Below are positions 30,022 to 38,225 of a stretch of DNA of 54,281 bases, piece after piece. The notes under the pieces were generated by a model. The model made no database searches, had not been told where the DNA came from, and worked only from the letters and a program-made list of their open reading frames with translations. Made by a program: the position numbers and the translations under genes. Origin of the DNA: an uncultured Bacteroidota bacterium (GTDB lineage: Bacteria; Bacteroidota; Bacteroidia; Flavobacteriales; Flavobacteriaceae); assembly GCA_913062555.1 (NCBI GenBank), contig CAJXVU010000025.1:1-54281 (forward strand), in the 5' to 3' direction. The first letter of the stretch is position 1; every line of letters begins with the position of its first letter.

Positions 30022-32607
30022 CTAGGCAGAGTTTCTACTCGCATTAATATTTCCAAAGAGTGAACGCATTACAATTTTTTCAAAGATTTCTATTTGTGCC
30101 ATATCTTTAACTTCTGCCTTTTCGAGTTCCTGAATCCTCTTCAAGGCATACTGTTGAATTGTCAATAAAGGCAATACAATGGCTTCTCTAACTTCAATTG
30201 AAGCTTTTCCTGCTGGCTCATTCTCCATTAGTTCCTTATAGCCAGTTAACTTTAAAAGTAAGCGTTTTGTGGTTAGATATTCTTCATATATAATAGTCCA
30301 AAATTCCCCAAACTCATTGTCTTCAGCCATGTATTTTGTCAAATCAAAAAATGATTTGGTTAAGGACATCATGCTGTTTTCTAAAAGGGTTTTGAAAAAA
30401 CTAGAATTTTTATAAAGTTGTACGACTTGATCCCAGGCATTATTGTCTTCATATTTTTTCAAAGCCGTTCCAACTCCAAAAAATCCTGGTACATTTTGTT
30501 TAAGCTGACTCCAAGATCCTACAAAAGGAATGGCTCTTAAATCTGAAAAAATTAATGCATCTGATTTCGATCGTTTAGAAGGTCTACTACCAATATTGGT
30601 TTTGGCGTAATATTTTAACGTACTAATGCGCTCCAAATAAGGGATAAACATATCGTGTCCTTTAAAATCCTGGTAGGCCTTATGACTAATATTTGCTAAA
30701 TCATTCATTACGATTCTGTCCGTATGGGATAAAATTTGTGTCGTATTTGTTAATCGATTTGAAATTCCCGAACTAATAAGTTGCTCTAGATTGTATTGAG
30801 AAGAATCTAAGGTTCCAAAATTAGAACTTATGGTTTGTCCTTGAATGGTTAATTGTACCTCTTTATCTTCAATAGTTGGTCCTAACGAAGCATAGAATTG
30901 ATGTGTTTTTCCACCACCTCTAGCTGGTGGGCCTCCACGGCCATCAAAAAATACGGCGCTCACATTGTATTTTTTGGAAATTTGAGTGAGCTGTTCTTTT
31001 GCTTTAAAAATAGCCCAGTTAGCCATTAAATACCCCCCGTCTTTAGTGCCGTCAGAGAAACCTAACATGATTGTTTGCTTTCCGCTTCTAGCATCCAAAT
31101 GTGCTTTGTAGGCTGGGTTTGTATAGAGCTCTTCCATTACGCTAGGTGCGTTTTCAAGATCGGTAATGGTCTCGAATAATGGAACAATATCTACGGTTAA
31201 ATAATCTTTGAATGCAACCAGTTTTAACATTGTAAATAATTGCATCACATTTAATGCTGTTTGATTATTACTAATGATGTATCGGTTAGCTCCAAATTCT
31301 CCATTTGCTGCTTGAATTTGTTTTACGACTTGAATTGTTTTTAAAGTATTCATCGTCATTTCGTCTTCTATTATAGACAAATCTATGTCGCCTTCAACAG
31401 TCGACAAAATTTCAATTTGTTCTTTTTCAGACAACGAATTGTAGTTTACTGGAAATACCGTGTCGTTGTGTTTTAGAGTAGCTTCTACCATATTGCTGAA
31501 AACAGTATGGTGAACTCGGCTATCCTGTCTAATATCTAATGTTGAAAAATAGAAACCGAAGAGATGTACTTTGTTAATTAAACTTTCCAGTTCATGAAGA
31601 TATAATGATTGATGATCATTTATAATTATTTCTTTTATTGTTAATAGCTCCGCTTTAAATTCTGAGAGGGAAATGCCATCTTCTGAATCTGATCTTTTCG
31701 TGATTGCTTCTATTTTATATTCTAGCTCTGAAATGCGGTCTTCTACATTTTTAAAGGTTAATTTACGTTTGAGAATCCTTAGATCGCGGTGGTAGTTTTT
31801 AAGGATAGTTTGTCTAAGACGATGTGCTACTTTTAAGGTCGTATCTGGCATAACAAAAGGATTTCCATCTCTATCACCACCAGGCCAAAAGCCAATGTTA
31901 ATTATTTCGTTGGCAATGCTTCTGTCTTCAAAAATGTTTTTCTGAATGTAGTTATAAATATTTCCAAAAGAATCGTAAAACACATTTTCTAGGTACCAAA
32001 TTAAACTTACGGCCTCATCATAAGGCGTGGGTTTTTTGTGTTTGAAAAATGGTGTTTTGCCGAGCTGAGCCATTAAACTTGCTATGGTGTCTAAGTCGTT
32101 TTTTTCAATGGCTTCGGTTAAATCTGTGATAATACCTAAAACAGCTCCTGGGTAGAATTGAGTGGGGTGTGCAGTTAATACAATACGAACCTTAAATTCT
32201 TCCAGATAACGCTGTAAATCTTCTAACTTATTTTCAGAAACAGCTGATTCTTTAAGGCTTCTTAAAGTACCTATTCCATCCATATTATTCACTATAGGGA
32301 ATGCGGCATCTTCAATAGCATCAAATAAAACAACCTGTCTTTCTATGTATTGAATAAATCGAAATAACAAATTAATCTGACTTTTTGGGGAGCGTCTTGC
32401 CTGGTATTTTGAGAAAAAAGTGTCCACGATTGTTGTGGGATCCTCTCCATTTGCAAAGCCTTTTTTACAAGTTTCATGAAATAATGGTAACAGGACCCCT
32501 GTTTTAGTGATGCTGTCAAAAGGCAAAGTCATAAAAATACTATTATAAATCTGGTATTTTGATAGTACGCTCTGTTTGAATCGTGTTAATTTAGGCTGTA
32601 TAGACAT
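30022..32607 (-). CDS. ppc: Phosphoenolpyruvate carboxylase
   Basis: An 861-residue enzyme that carboxylates PEP to oxaloacetate, refilling the TCA cycle and so supplying carbon skeletons for aspartate and glutamate. Catalytic motifs are VLTAHPTQFYPGAVLG (about residues 141-156, catalytic His), GFWPGGDRDGNPFV, MLGFSDGTKDGGYLMANW and FFDGRGGPPARGGGKTHQF. The C-terminus ends SRNSA where most PEPCs end in RNTG, a conservative change. The gene is single, convergent with amt and divergent from nrdG. Confidence 0.95.
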   Translation of the reverse strand: MSIQPKLTRFKQSVLSKYQIYNSIFMTLPFDSITKTGVLLPLFHETCKKGFANGEDPTTIVDTFFSKYQARRSPKSQINLLFRFIQYIERQVVLFDAIEDAAFPIVNNMDGIGTLRSLKESAVSENKLEDLQRYLEEFKVRIVLTAHPTQFYPGAVLGIITDLTEAIEKNDLDTIASLMAQLGKTPFFKHKKPTPYDEAVSLIWYLENVFYDSFGNIYNYIQKNIFEDRSIANEIINIGFWPGGDRDGNPFVMPDTTLKVAHRLRQTILKNYHRDLRILKRKLTFKNVEDRISELEYKIEAITKRSDSEDGISLSEFKAELLTIKEIIINDHQSLYLHELESLINKVHLFGFYFSTLDIRQDSRVHHTVFSNMVEATLKHNDTVFPVNYNSLSEKEQIEILSTVEGDIDLSIIEDEMTMNTLKTIQVVKQIQAANGEFGANRYIISNNQTALNVMQLFTMLKLVAFKDYLTVDIVPLFETITDLENAPSVMEELYTNPAYKAHLDARSGKQTIMLGFSDGTKDGGYLMANWAIFKAKEQLTQISKKYNVSAVFFDGRGGPPARGGGKTHQFYASLGPTIEDKEVQLTIQGQTISSNFGTLDSSQYNLEQLISSGISNRLTNTTQILSHTDRIVMNDLANISHKAYQDFKGHDMFIPYLERISTLKYYAKTNIGSRPSKRSKSDALIFSDLRAIPFVGSWSQLKQNVPGFFGVGTALKKYEDNNAWDQVVQLYKNSSFFKTLLENSMMSLTKSFFDLTKYMAEDNEFGEFWTIIYEEYLTTKRLLLKLTGYKELMENEPAGKASIEVREAIVLPLLTIQQYALKRIQELEKAEVKDMAQIEIFEKIVMRSLFGNINASRNSA

Positions 32608-32924
32608 GCTGTTATCTCTAGAAATTAGATATAAAAATACTAAAGCTATAGCGAATGCCAGTGCTTATCGCATAATTTTACCAATTTGCTAATTTGAAGA
32701 AACAATATTAAACATAGTGTAAAATAAGTGCGCTTAATTGTTATTATCATATAGCTAAAAAAGGAGATTGGAGAATATATAGTCTATCAAAAAGTATAAG
32801 AAGTTTATTATTATTGATTTTTTGAGACCTGTTAATAACATTTTAACAAGTCTGAAATTTGAAATTATTATGGAGGTATTTTCGTATTATTTTTATAGAA
32901 GATAAAATAGTCTTTTATAAGCTT
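32608..32924. other. 317-base divergent intergenic region, ppc / nrdG
   Basis: A gene-free region carrying the promoters of ppc (minus) and nrdGD (plus). A TAATTTG element (32690-32696) resembles the shortened -7 box of the flavoprotein-like gene, but no TGA-N6-TCA site lies at the matching distance upstream. Nothing else was recognised. Confidence 0.5.
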
Positions 32925-33383
32925 ATGAATTATCACAATTTTCAAGTCGTACTTCAAGAAGTGCCTGGAGAAGTCAGCCTTTGCTTTTCTATTTCGGGGT
33001 GTCCATTACGCTGTGAAGGCTGCCATTCTCCATTTTTATGGAAAATAGAAAATGGTAATTCACTTTCTGAAGAGCGCTTTATTCAAATCCTTATTCAATA
33101 CAAAAGGCTAGCCACTTGTGTCTTATTTATGGGGGGAGAATGGTATGAGAATGAATTGATAAAATTATTAAAACTAGCAAATAAAAATGCTTATAAAACC
33201 TGTTTGTATACTGGTGAAGAGCAGGTTTCTGCTGATATTTTAGATGAACTTACCTGGTTAAAAACGGGGGCATGGAAACAGCACTTAGGGGGGCTTAATA
33301 GTCCTGAGACTAATCAAAAATTTATAGACGTAAAAACTAATCAAATACTTAACAACTTATTTACTAAAACCAAAACCTTATGA
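32925..33383 (+). CDS. nrdG: Anaerobic ribonucleotide reductase activating protein (radical SAM)
   Basis: 152 residues from the ATG at 32925 (MNYHNFQVVLQEVPGEVSL), which suits the family better than the open frame from 32859. The radical-SAM [4Fe-4S] motif is GCPLRCEGCHS (Cys26, Cys30, Cys33), and FMGGEWYEN matches the family's Gly-Gly-Glu motif. It generates the glycyl radical on NrdD. Its stop overlaps the NrdD start (ATGA), so translation is coupled. Confidence 0.92.
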   Translation: MNYHNFQVVLQEVPGEVSLCFSISGCPLRCEGCHSPFLWKIENGNSLSEERFIQILIQYKRLATCVLFMGGEWYENELIKLLKLANKNAYKTCLYTGEEQVSADILDELTWLKTGAWKQHLGGLNSPETNQKFIDVKTNQILNNLFTKTKTL

Positions 33384-35242
33384 TTCGACTAACAGAAACA
33401 CAAGTAACAAAGAAGATAGATTTTATAGACCATTATATTAATTCAACAAATGCCGCCGATGGGTCTAAAGTAGATGCAAATGCCAATGTCACTTCTAAGA
33501 ATATTGCAACCATGGAAGCCGAACTAAATAAAGATATAAATATTCAAGTGAATAGGGCTTTGATTAAACGCAAAATCGCTTCACTTTATGGTGACGAATT
33601 GGCGAATGAATATACGCGACAAATTGAATCTCATGAAATTTATGTTCATGATGAAACCTCATTAAAACCCTATTGTGTCTCTATTAGTATGTATCCATTT
33701 TTGTTTGATGGATTAACAAAATTAGGAGGTGAAAGTAGAGCGCCACAACATTTGGAAAGTTTTTGTGGTGAATTTGTAAATCTGGTTTTTGCTGTGAGCT
33801 CACAATTTGCAGGAGCCTTGGCTACCGTTGAGTTTTTAATGTATTTTGATCATTTTGCAGCCAAAGATTATGGTGAAGATTACCTAGAAACAAATGAAAA
33901 AATTATTGAAAATCATTTACAGCATGTAGTTTATGCGGTAAATCAACCAGCAGCTGCAAGAGGGTATCAATCTGTTTTTTGGAATATTTCTTTATATGAC
34001 GAAGCCTATTTTACAAGTATGTTTGAGGATTTTGTGTTTCCTAATATGGCCAAACCACAATGGGAAAGTTTAAAAAGATTACAGAGCTTTTTTATGAAAT
34101 GGTTTAATAAAGAACGTCAAAAAGCCGTGCTCACATTTCCTGTAGTAACAGCTGCTATGTTGGTTAAAGATGGGAAACCTGTAGATATTGAATTTACCGA
34201 TATGTGTGCCCAAGAATTGAGTGAAGGCAATTCCTTTTTTATCTATCAATCTGAAAATGCAGATAGCTTAGCTTCCTGTTGTAGGTTGCGAAGTGAAATA
34301 AGTGATAATACATTTAGTTATTCACTAGGTGCTGGCGGTGTAGCAACCGGATCAATAAATGTTATTACTCTTAATATGAATCGGTTAATTCAGAAAGGTG
34401 CAAATATCGTTTCCGAAGTTCAAAAAATTCATAAATATCAAGTCGCCTATAGAACATTAATCAATGAATATGAAGCGTCTGGTCTATTGCCTGTATATAA
34501 AGCTGGGTTTATTTCATTGGATAAGCAATTCTTAACCATTGGGATTAATGGAATGGTTGAAGCGGCCGAAAGTCAAGGCGTGAAAGTAGGGAATAATGAT
34601 GCCTATAAAGCATTTGTGAATACCCATTTAAAGGCTATTTATGACGAAAATAAACGGGCTAAAATCGAATATGGTTATATGTTTAATACCGAATTTGTAC
34701 CTGCTGAAAACTTAGGGATAAAGAATGCAAAATGGGATAGAGAAGATGGATTGTTTGTCCCTAGAGATTGCTATAACTCTTATTTTTATGAAGTAGAAGA
34801 CCACAATACAAATACTCTGGATAAGATTATTCTACATGGGAATGAAATAATTAAATATCTTGACGGTGGTTCTGCGCTTCATCTAAACCTCGAAGAAGCA
34901 CCAAATAAAGATGGATTTATTAAATTACTTCACGCTACGGCAGCCGCAGGATGTAATTATTTTTGCTTTAATGTTAGAATCACAATTTGTAACGAATGTG
35001 AGCATATTGATAAGGAAACAAATTATAGTTGCAGTAAATGTAATTCTAAAAATGTTGATCATGCCACTCGTGTGATTGGTTATTTAAAACGCGTTTCTAG
35101 TTTTAGCTCTGGTCGACAAAAAGAACATCATTTAAGACATTATCACAACACTCAGCCGATGAGTAATTTATCCACCAATAGGGCTGGTTTGATTTCAAAA
35201 CATATAAAAGAAGAGAAGAAATCGGAAACTCTTGTGCATTAA
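33380..35242 (+). CDS. nrdD: Anaerobic ribonucleoside-triphosphate reductase (glycyl radical)
   Basis: A 620-residue class III ribonucleotide reductase, active only without oxygen. The catalytic core contains LASCCRLRSEISDNTFSYSLG (active-site Cys) and NVRITICNECEHID. The zinc ribbon is CNECEHIDKETNYSCSKC, and the glycyl-radical loop is ATRVIGYLKRVSSFS near residue 566. An N-terminal ATP-cone is not evident; the protein begins with IRLTETQVTKKIDFIDHYI and is shorter than E. coli NrdD. With the downstream nor genes, it shows that the organism can make DNA precursors during anoxic growth. Confidence 0.93.
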   Translation: MIRLTETQVTKKIDFIDHYINSTNAADGSKVDANANVTSKNIATMEAELNKDINIQVNRALIKRKIASLYGDELANEYTRQIESHEIYVHDETSLKPYCVSISMYPFLFDGLTKLGGESRAPQHLESFCGEFVNLVFAVSSQFAGALATVEFLMYFDHFAAKDYGEDYLETNEKIIENHLQHVVYAVNQPAAARGYQSVFWNISLYDEAYFTSMFEDFVFPNMAKPQWESLKRLQSFFMKWFNKERQKAVLTFPVVTAAMLVKDGKPVDIEFTDMCAQELSEGNSFFIYQSENADSLASCCRLRSEISDNTFSYSLGAGGVATGSINVITLNMNRLIQKGANIVSEVQKIHKYQVAYRTLINEYEASGLLPVYKAGFISLDKQFLTIGINGMVEAAESQGVKVGNNDAYKAFVNTHLKAIYDENKRAKIEYGYMFNTEFVPAENLGIKNAKWDREDGLFVPRDCYNSYFYEVEDHNTNTLDKIILHGNEIIKYLDGGSALHLNLEEAPNKDGFIKLLHATAAAGCNYFCFNVRITICNECEHIDKETNYSCSKCNSKNVDHATRVIGYLKRVSSFSSGRQKEHHLRHYHNTQPMSNLSTNRAGLISKHIKEEKKSETLVH

Positions 35243-35290
35243 AATTATCAGGTTTCAACCCACATTTACAATGCCCAAAATCAATTCTAT

Positions 35291-35325
35291 TTAAAACATG
35301 ATTTATGATATATGTCATGTTTTAA
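35291..35325. promoter_or_regulatory. Perfect 11-bp inverted repeat between nrdD and norC
   Basis: TTAAAACATGA and TCATGTTTTAA flank a 13-base spacer. The right arm overlaps the Crp/Fnr-type site at 35306-35317. It could be the nrdD terminator (weak, AT-rich stem) or part of an extended operator. Confidence 0.5.
35306..35317. promoter_or_regulatory. Crp/Fnr-type site of the norC promoter
   Basis: TGATATATGTCA (TGA-N6-TCA; ATGAT-N4-GTCAT when extended). Its centre (35311.5) is 29.5 bp before the TA of the -7 box, i.e. near -41, the class II activator position. Confidence 0.65.
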
Positions 35326-35340
35326 GTAGAACGACCTACA

Positions 35341-35348
35341 TATTTTTG
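35341..35348 (+). promoter_or_regulatory. -7 box (TATTTTTG) of norC
   Basis: A full match to TAnnTTTG, with a predicted start point near 35352. There is no -33 TTG, consistent with activation from the site at 35306-35317. Confidence 0.55.
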
Positions 35349-35352
35349 CATT

Positions 35353-35372
35353 AAAGGACAAAAATGTCTTTT
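35353..35372 (+). other. Hairpin in the norC leader
   Basis: AAAGGACA-AAAA-TGTCTTTT, followed by TTAT, would form at the very 5' end of the norC transcript. It could stabilise the mRNA or act as a weak attenuator. Confidence 0.4.
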
Positions 35373-35397
35373 TTATACTAATCTAACTTTTTATCAT

Positions 35398-35832
35398 ATG
35401 CTATCAAAAAAACAGGCACGGACTTTTTTTCTAGGAGGCACTTTGGTTACATTCCTTGTCTTTATAGGGTTAACAGTGTATTCTTTAAGTAAAAGCCAGG
35501 ATCAAACCAATCATGAAAACATTACTGAACAGGTCGTTCGGGGAAAAAATTTATGGGAAACTAATAACTGTATGGGTTGCCACACAATATTAGGTGAAGG
35601 GGCATACTATGCGCCAGAATTAACGAAAGTAATAGACCGTCGAGGTAAGGGCTATATTAAAGCAGTGCTTACAACTCCAGTGCCTTGGGCACCTAATGGA
35701 AGAAAAATGGTGGCCTATGGATTTTCTAATGAAGAAGCAGATGATTTAATTGCATTCTTTGATTGGATAGATGATATAGATCTTAATGGATTTGAGAGAA
35801 TAGTATCTCCATTATCAAATGATGACAATTAA
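35398..35832 (+). CDS. norC: Nitric oxide reductase cytochrome c subunit
   Basis: A 144-residue membrane-anchored cytochrome c: one N-terminal helix (about 8-29) and a periplasmic heme domain with CMGCH (Cys58, Cys61, His62). The NorC-typical run NNCMGCHTILGEGAYYAPEL follows, and the Met ligand lies in NGRKMVAYGF. It passes electrons to NorB. The stop is 23 bases before norB, so the two form one transcript, started from a promoter with a Crp/Fnr-type site. Confidence 0.95.
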   Translation: MLSKKQARTFFLGGTLVTFLVFIGLTVYSLSKSQDQTNHENITEQVVRGKNLWETNNCMGCHTILGEGAYYAPELTKVIDRRGKGYIKAVLTTPVPWAPNGRKMVAYGFSNEEADDLIAFFDWIDDIDLNGFERIVSPLSNDDN

Positions 35833-35855
35833 TAAAAAACAATAAAAAGATACAC

Positions 35856-37196
35856 ATGAAATATAAATCACAAAAAGTAGCCTATTGGTTTTTTGCCTTG
35901 TCATTGCTACTATTCGCATTACAAATAGTTTATGGCTTTATTATGGGCTTTGCCCGAATAGGTTTTGATGGATTACATGAATTTATTCCTTTTAATACTG
36001 CCAGAGCGGTTCATACAAACTTACTTGTAGTTTGGTTATTGTCTGGTTTTATGGGAGCGGCATATTATATTATTCCTGAAGAAGCACAACGTGAATTAGT
36101 TAGTGTTAAACTAGCATATGTACAATTAATTAGTTTAGCAGTTGTTGGTGTTGTAGCCATTGTTGGGTTTCACTTTAATATATGGGAAGGACGTAAATTT
36201 TTGGAGATCCCAAGACCTTTAGATTATCTAGTGGTTGTAAATGTGCTTTTATTTTTAGGGATCATAATAATGACCTTAATTAAAGGAAAACGAAAAACTA
36301 CAACGGCCCTGGTACTAACTATGGGACTGCTCTTCGCAGCGCTTCTTTATTTGCCAGGGATGTTACCTTTTGATAGTCAAGTAACCGATTCGTTTTTCCG
36401 CTGGTGGGTTGTTCACTTATGGGTAGAAGGTGTTTGGGAGCTTATTATGGGTGGTATTTTATCATTCCTTTTAATTAAACTTACAGGTGTAGATAGAGAA
36501 GTAATTGAAAAATGGTTATATGTAATTGTTGGTTTAACATTCCTTTCAGGAGTTTTAGGAACAGGACATCACTACTACTATATTGGCGTTAACAATATCT
36601 GGTTAATCGTTGGTGGAATATTCTCAGCATTAGAACCATTAGCATTCTTGGCTATGGCATTGTTTGCTGTAAATATGTATAGAAAAGGGGAGAAGAAACA
36701 TCCTAATAAACTAGCATTATACTGGACATTAGGTGCTGCAATTGTATCATTTATTGGAGCAGGACTACTAGGATTTGCACATACCTTACCACAAACAAAT
36801 TTATACACTCACGGAACTTTGGTAACTGCTATGCATGGACATTTAGCATTTTGGGGTGCTTACGCAATGATTGTTTTGGCAATAATTAGCTACAGTTTAC
36901 CTAATATGACAGGGAGAAAATTATATGAGAGCTCCAGAGGTAGAATTGCTTTTTGGACAGCAAACATTGGAATGATTGGTATGACAGTGGCTTTTGGTGT
37001 TGCCGGTGTAGCACAAGTCTATTTAGAACGTAAAATGAAAATGGATTTTATGGAAGTACAAAATGAAATAAGCGTTCACTTTATTGTTCTCATATTGTGT
37101 GCAACTTTATTTGGAACTGGAATCGTATTGTATATGATAGACTTTATAAAACATGGTCGACCAAATGATGAAGCATTAGAAACGACAGACAATTAA
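35856..37196 (+). CDS. norB: Nitric oxide reductase catalytic subunit (cNOR)
   Basis: A 446-residue heme-copper-type NO reductase with about 12 membrane helices; it reduces 2 NO to N2O. All expected ligands are present. Low-spin heme b: His53 (RAVHTNLL) and His329; heme b3: His327 (AMHGHLAFWG); FeB: His187 and Glu191 (HLWVEGVWEL) and the His238-His239 pair (GTGHHYYY). Glu195 and Glu260 (the conserved second-shell glutamates) are also present. This is thus an ordinary cytochrome c-dependent NOR and serves as the reference for the divergent paralogue at 40431. Confidence 0.96.
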   Translation: MKYKSQKVAYWFFALSLLLFALQIVYGFIMGFARIGFDGLHEFIPFNTARAVHTNLLVVWLLSGFMGAAYYIIPEEAQRELVSVKLAYVQLISLAVVGVVAIVGFHFNIWEGRKFLEIPRPLDYLVVVNVLLFLGIIIMTLIKGKRKTTTALVLTMGLLFAALLYLPGMLPFDSQVTDSFFRWWVVHLWVEGVWELIMGGILSFLLIKLTGVDREVIEKWLYVIVGLTFLSGVLGTGHHYYYIGVNNIWLIVGGIFSALEPLAFLAMALFAVNMYRKGEKKHPNKLALYWTLGAAIVSFIGAGLLGFAHTLPQTNLYTHGTLVTAMHGHLAFWGAYAMIVLAIISYSLPNMTGRKLYESSRGRIAFWTANIGMIGMTVAFGVAGVAQVYLERKMKMDFMEVQNEISVHFIVLILCATLFGTGIVLYMIDFIKHGRPNDEALETTDN

Positions 37197-37212
37197 CAAT
37201 ATTATCTAAATA

Positions 37213-37260
37213 GAAGATCCGAAAGAGATTGATTATCAATGTTTTTTGGATCTTCGTTTT
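37213..37260 (+). terminator. Probable terminator of norCB
   Basis: 8-bp arms GAAGATCC (37213-37220) and GGATCTTC (37248-37255) are followed by GTTTT, 17 bases after the norB stop. An inner ATTGAT-T-ATCAAT hairpin is nested in the loop. The T tract is short, so partial read-through to norQ is possible. Confidence 0.55.
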
Positions 37261-37370
37261 AGTCCTCAACTTTGTGACAATACCACGAGGGGTGAAAATG
37301 GACAAAACTTTAAATATTTTAACTTAAACATCACTGGTTCAAGCCATTGGTGGGATTAAATATTATAATT

Positions 37371-38210
37371 ATGACAAGTACTTTAGAACAAACTACAGCT
37401 ATAGAAACACAAAATAAAGTTGCACCAAATACTCAAAAATTCAAACCATTTTATAAAAGTACAGATAAGGAAATCGATGTTTTTGAGCATGCTTATAAAA
37501 ATAAGATTCCCATGCTTTTAAAGGGGCCAACAGGAACTGGAAAAACACGGTTCATTGAGTTTATGGCCTATCATTTAAATACGCCACTAATTACTATTTC
37601 TTGTCATGAAGAAACGTCTTCTACTGATTTAATTGGACGGTATATTATTAAAGGAGCAGAAACCATTTGGATTGATGGTCCATTAACAAAAGCAGTAAAA
37701 GAAGGCGCAATTATTTATTTAGATGAAATTGCTGAAGCACGTCCAGATGTTATTGTGGCAGTACATTCACTTACAGACCATAGGCGTGAATTGTTTATTG
37801 ATAAATTGGGAGAAACCGTTAAAGCACATCGAGATTTTATGTTGGTAGCCTCTTTTAATCCAGGGTATCAACGTGGTTTTAAAGAATTGAAACCTTCAAC
37901 AAGACAGCGTTTTGTAGCTGTTTCTTTTGATTATCCCGACGCTAAAACTGAAACGGAAATTCTTGTAAATGAAACAGAAGTAGAATTAAGTATTGCTAAA
38001 AAATTAGTAAATATTGCTACGAAAATTAGAAACTTGACAGAATTGGGACTTACAGAAACGGTATCAACACGTCTCTTGGTGGATGCGGCCAAATTAATTC
38101 ACAGTGGTTTGCCAAAAAGACTTTCTGTTCATGTCGCTGTAGTAGAGCCTTTATCTGATGATCTTGAAGTGGTTCAAGCACTTAAAGATCTATGTGATTT
38201 GATGATATAA
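37371..38210 (+). CDS. norQ: NorQ/CbbQ-type MoxR AAA+ ATPase
   Basis: 279 residues from the ATG at 37371 (MTSTLEQTTAIETQ); a TTG-initiated frame from 37347 is less likely. Walker A is KGPTGTGKTRF (51-61) and Walker B IIYLDEIAEA (about 112). ASFNPGYQRGFKELKPSTRQRF carries sensor and arginine-finger residues of the CbbQ/NorQ group. NorQ works with the VWA protein NorD to insert or activate the iron centre of NO reductase. It is 15 bases upstream of norD. Confidence 0.93.
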   Translation: MTSTLEQTTAIETQNKVAPNTQKFKPFYKSTDKEIDVFEHAYKNKIPMLLKGPTGTGKTRFIEFMAYHLNTPLITISCHEETSSTDLIGRYIIKGAETIWIDGPLTKAVKEGAIIYLDEIAEARPDVIVAVHSLTDHRRELFIDKLGETVKAHRDFMLVASFNPGYQRGFKELKPSTRQRFVAVSFDYPDAKTETEILVNETEVELSIAKKLVNIATKIRNLTELGLTETVSTRLLVDAAKLIHSGLPKRLSVHVAVVEPLSDDLEVVQALKDLCDLMI

Positions 38211-38225
38211 CATAATTTTGATACT

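Noticed and set aside
37228..37240. ATTGAT-T-ATCAAT as a Crp/Fnr site for norQ
   Set aside because: TGA and TCA are only 3 bases apart instead of 6, and it lies in the loop of the norCB terminator; no -7 box at the shared distance.
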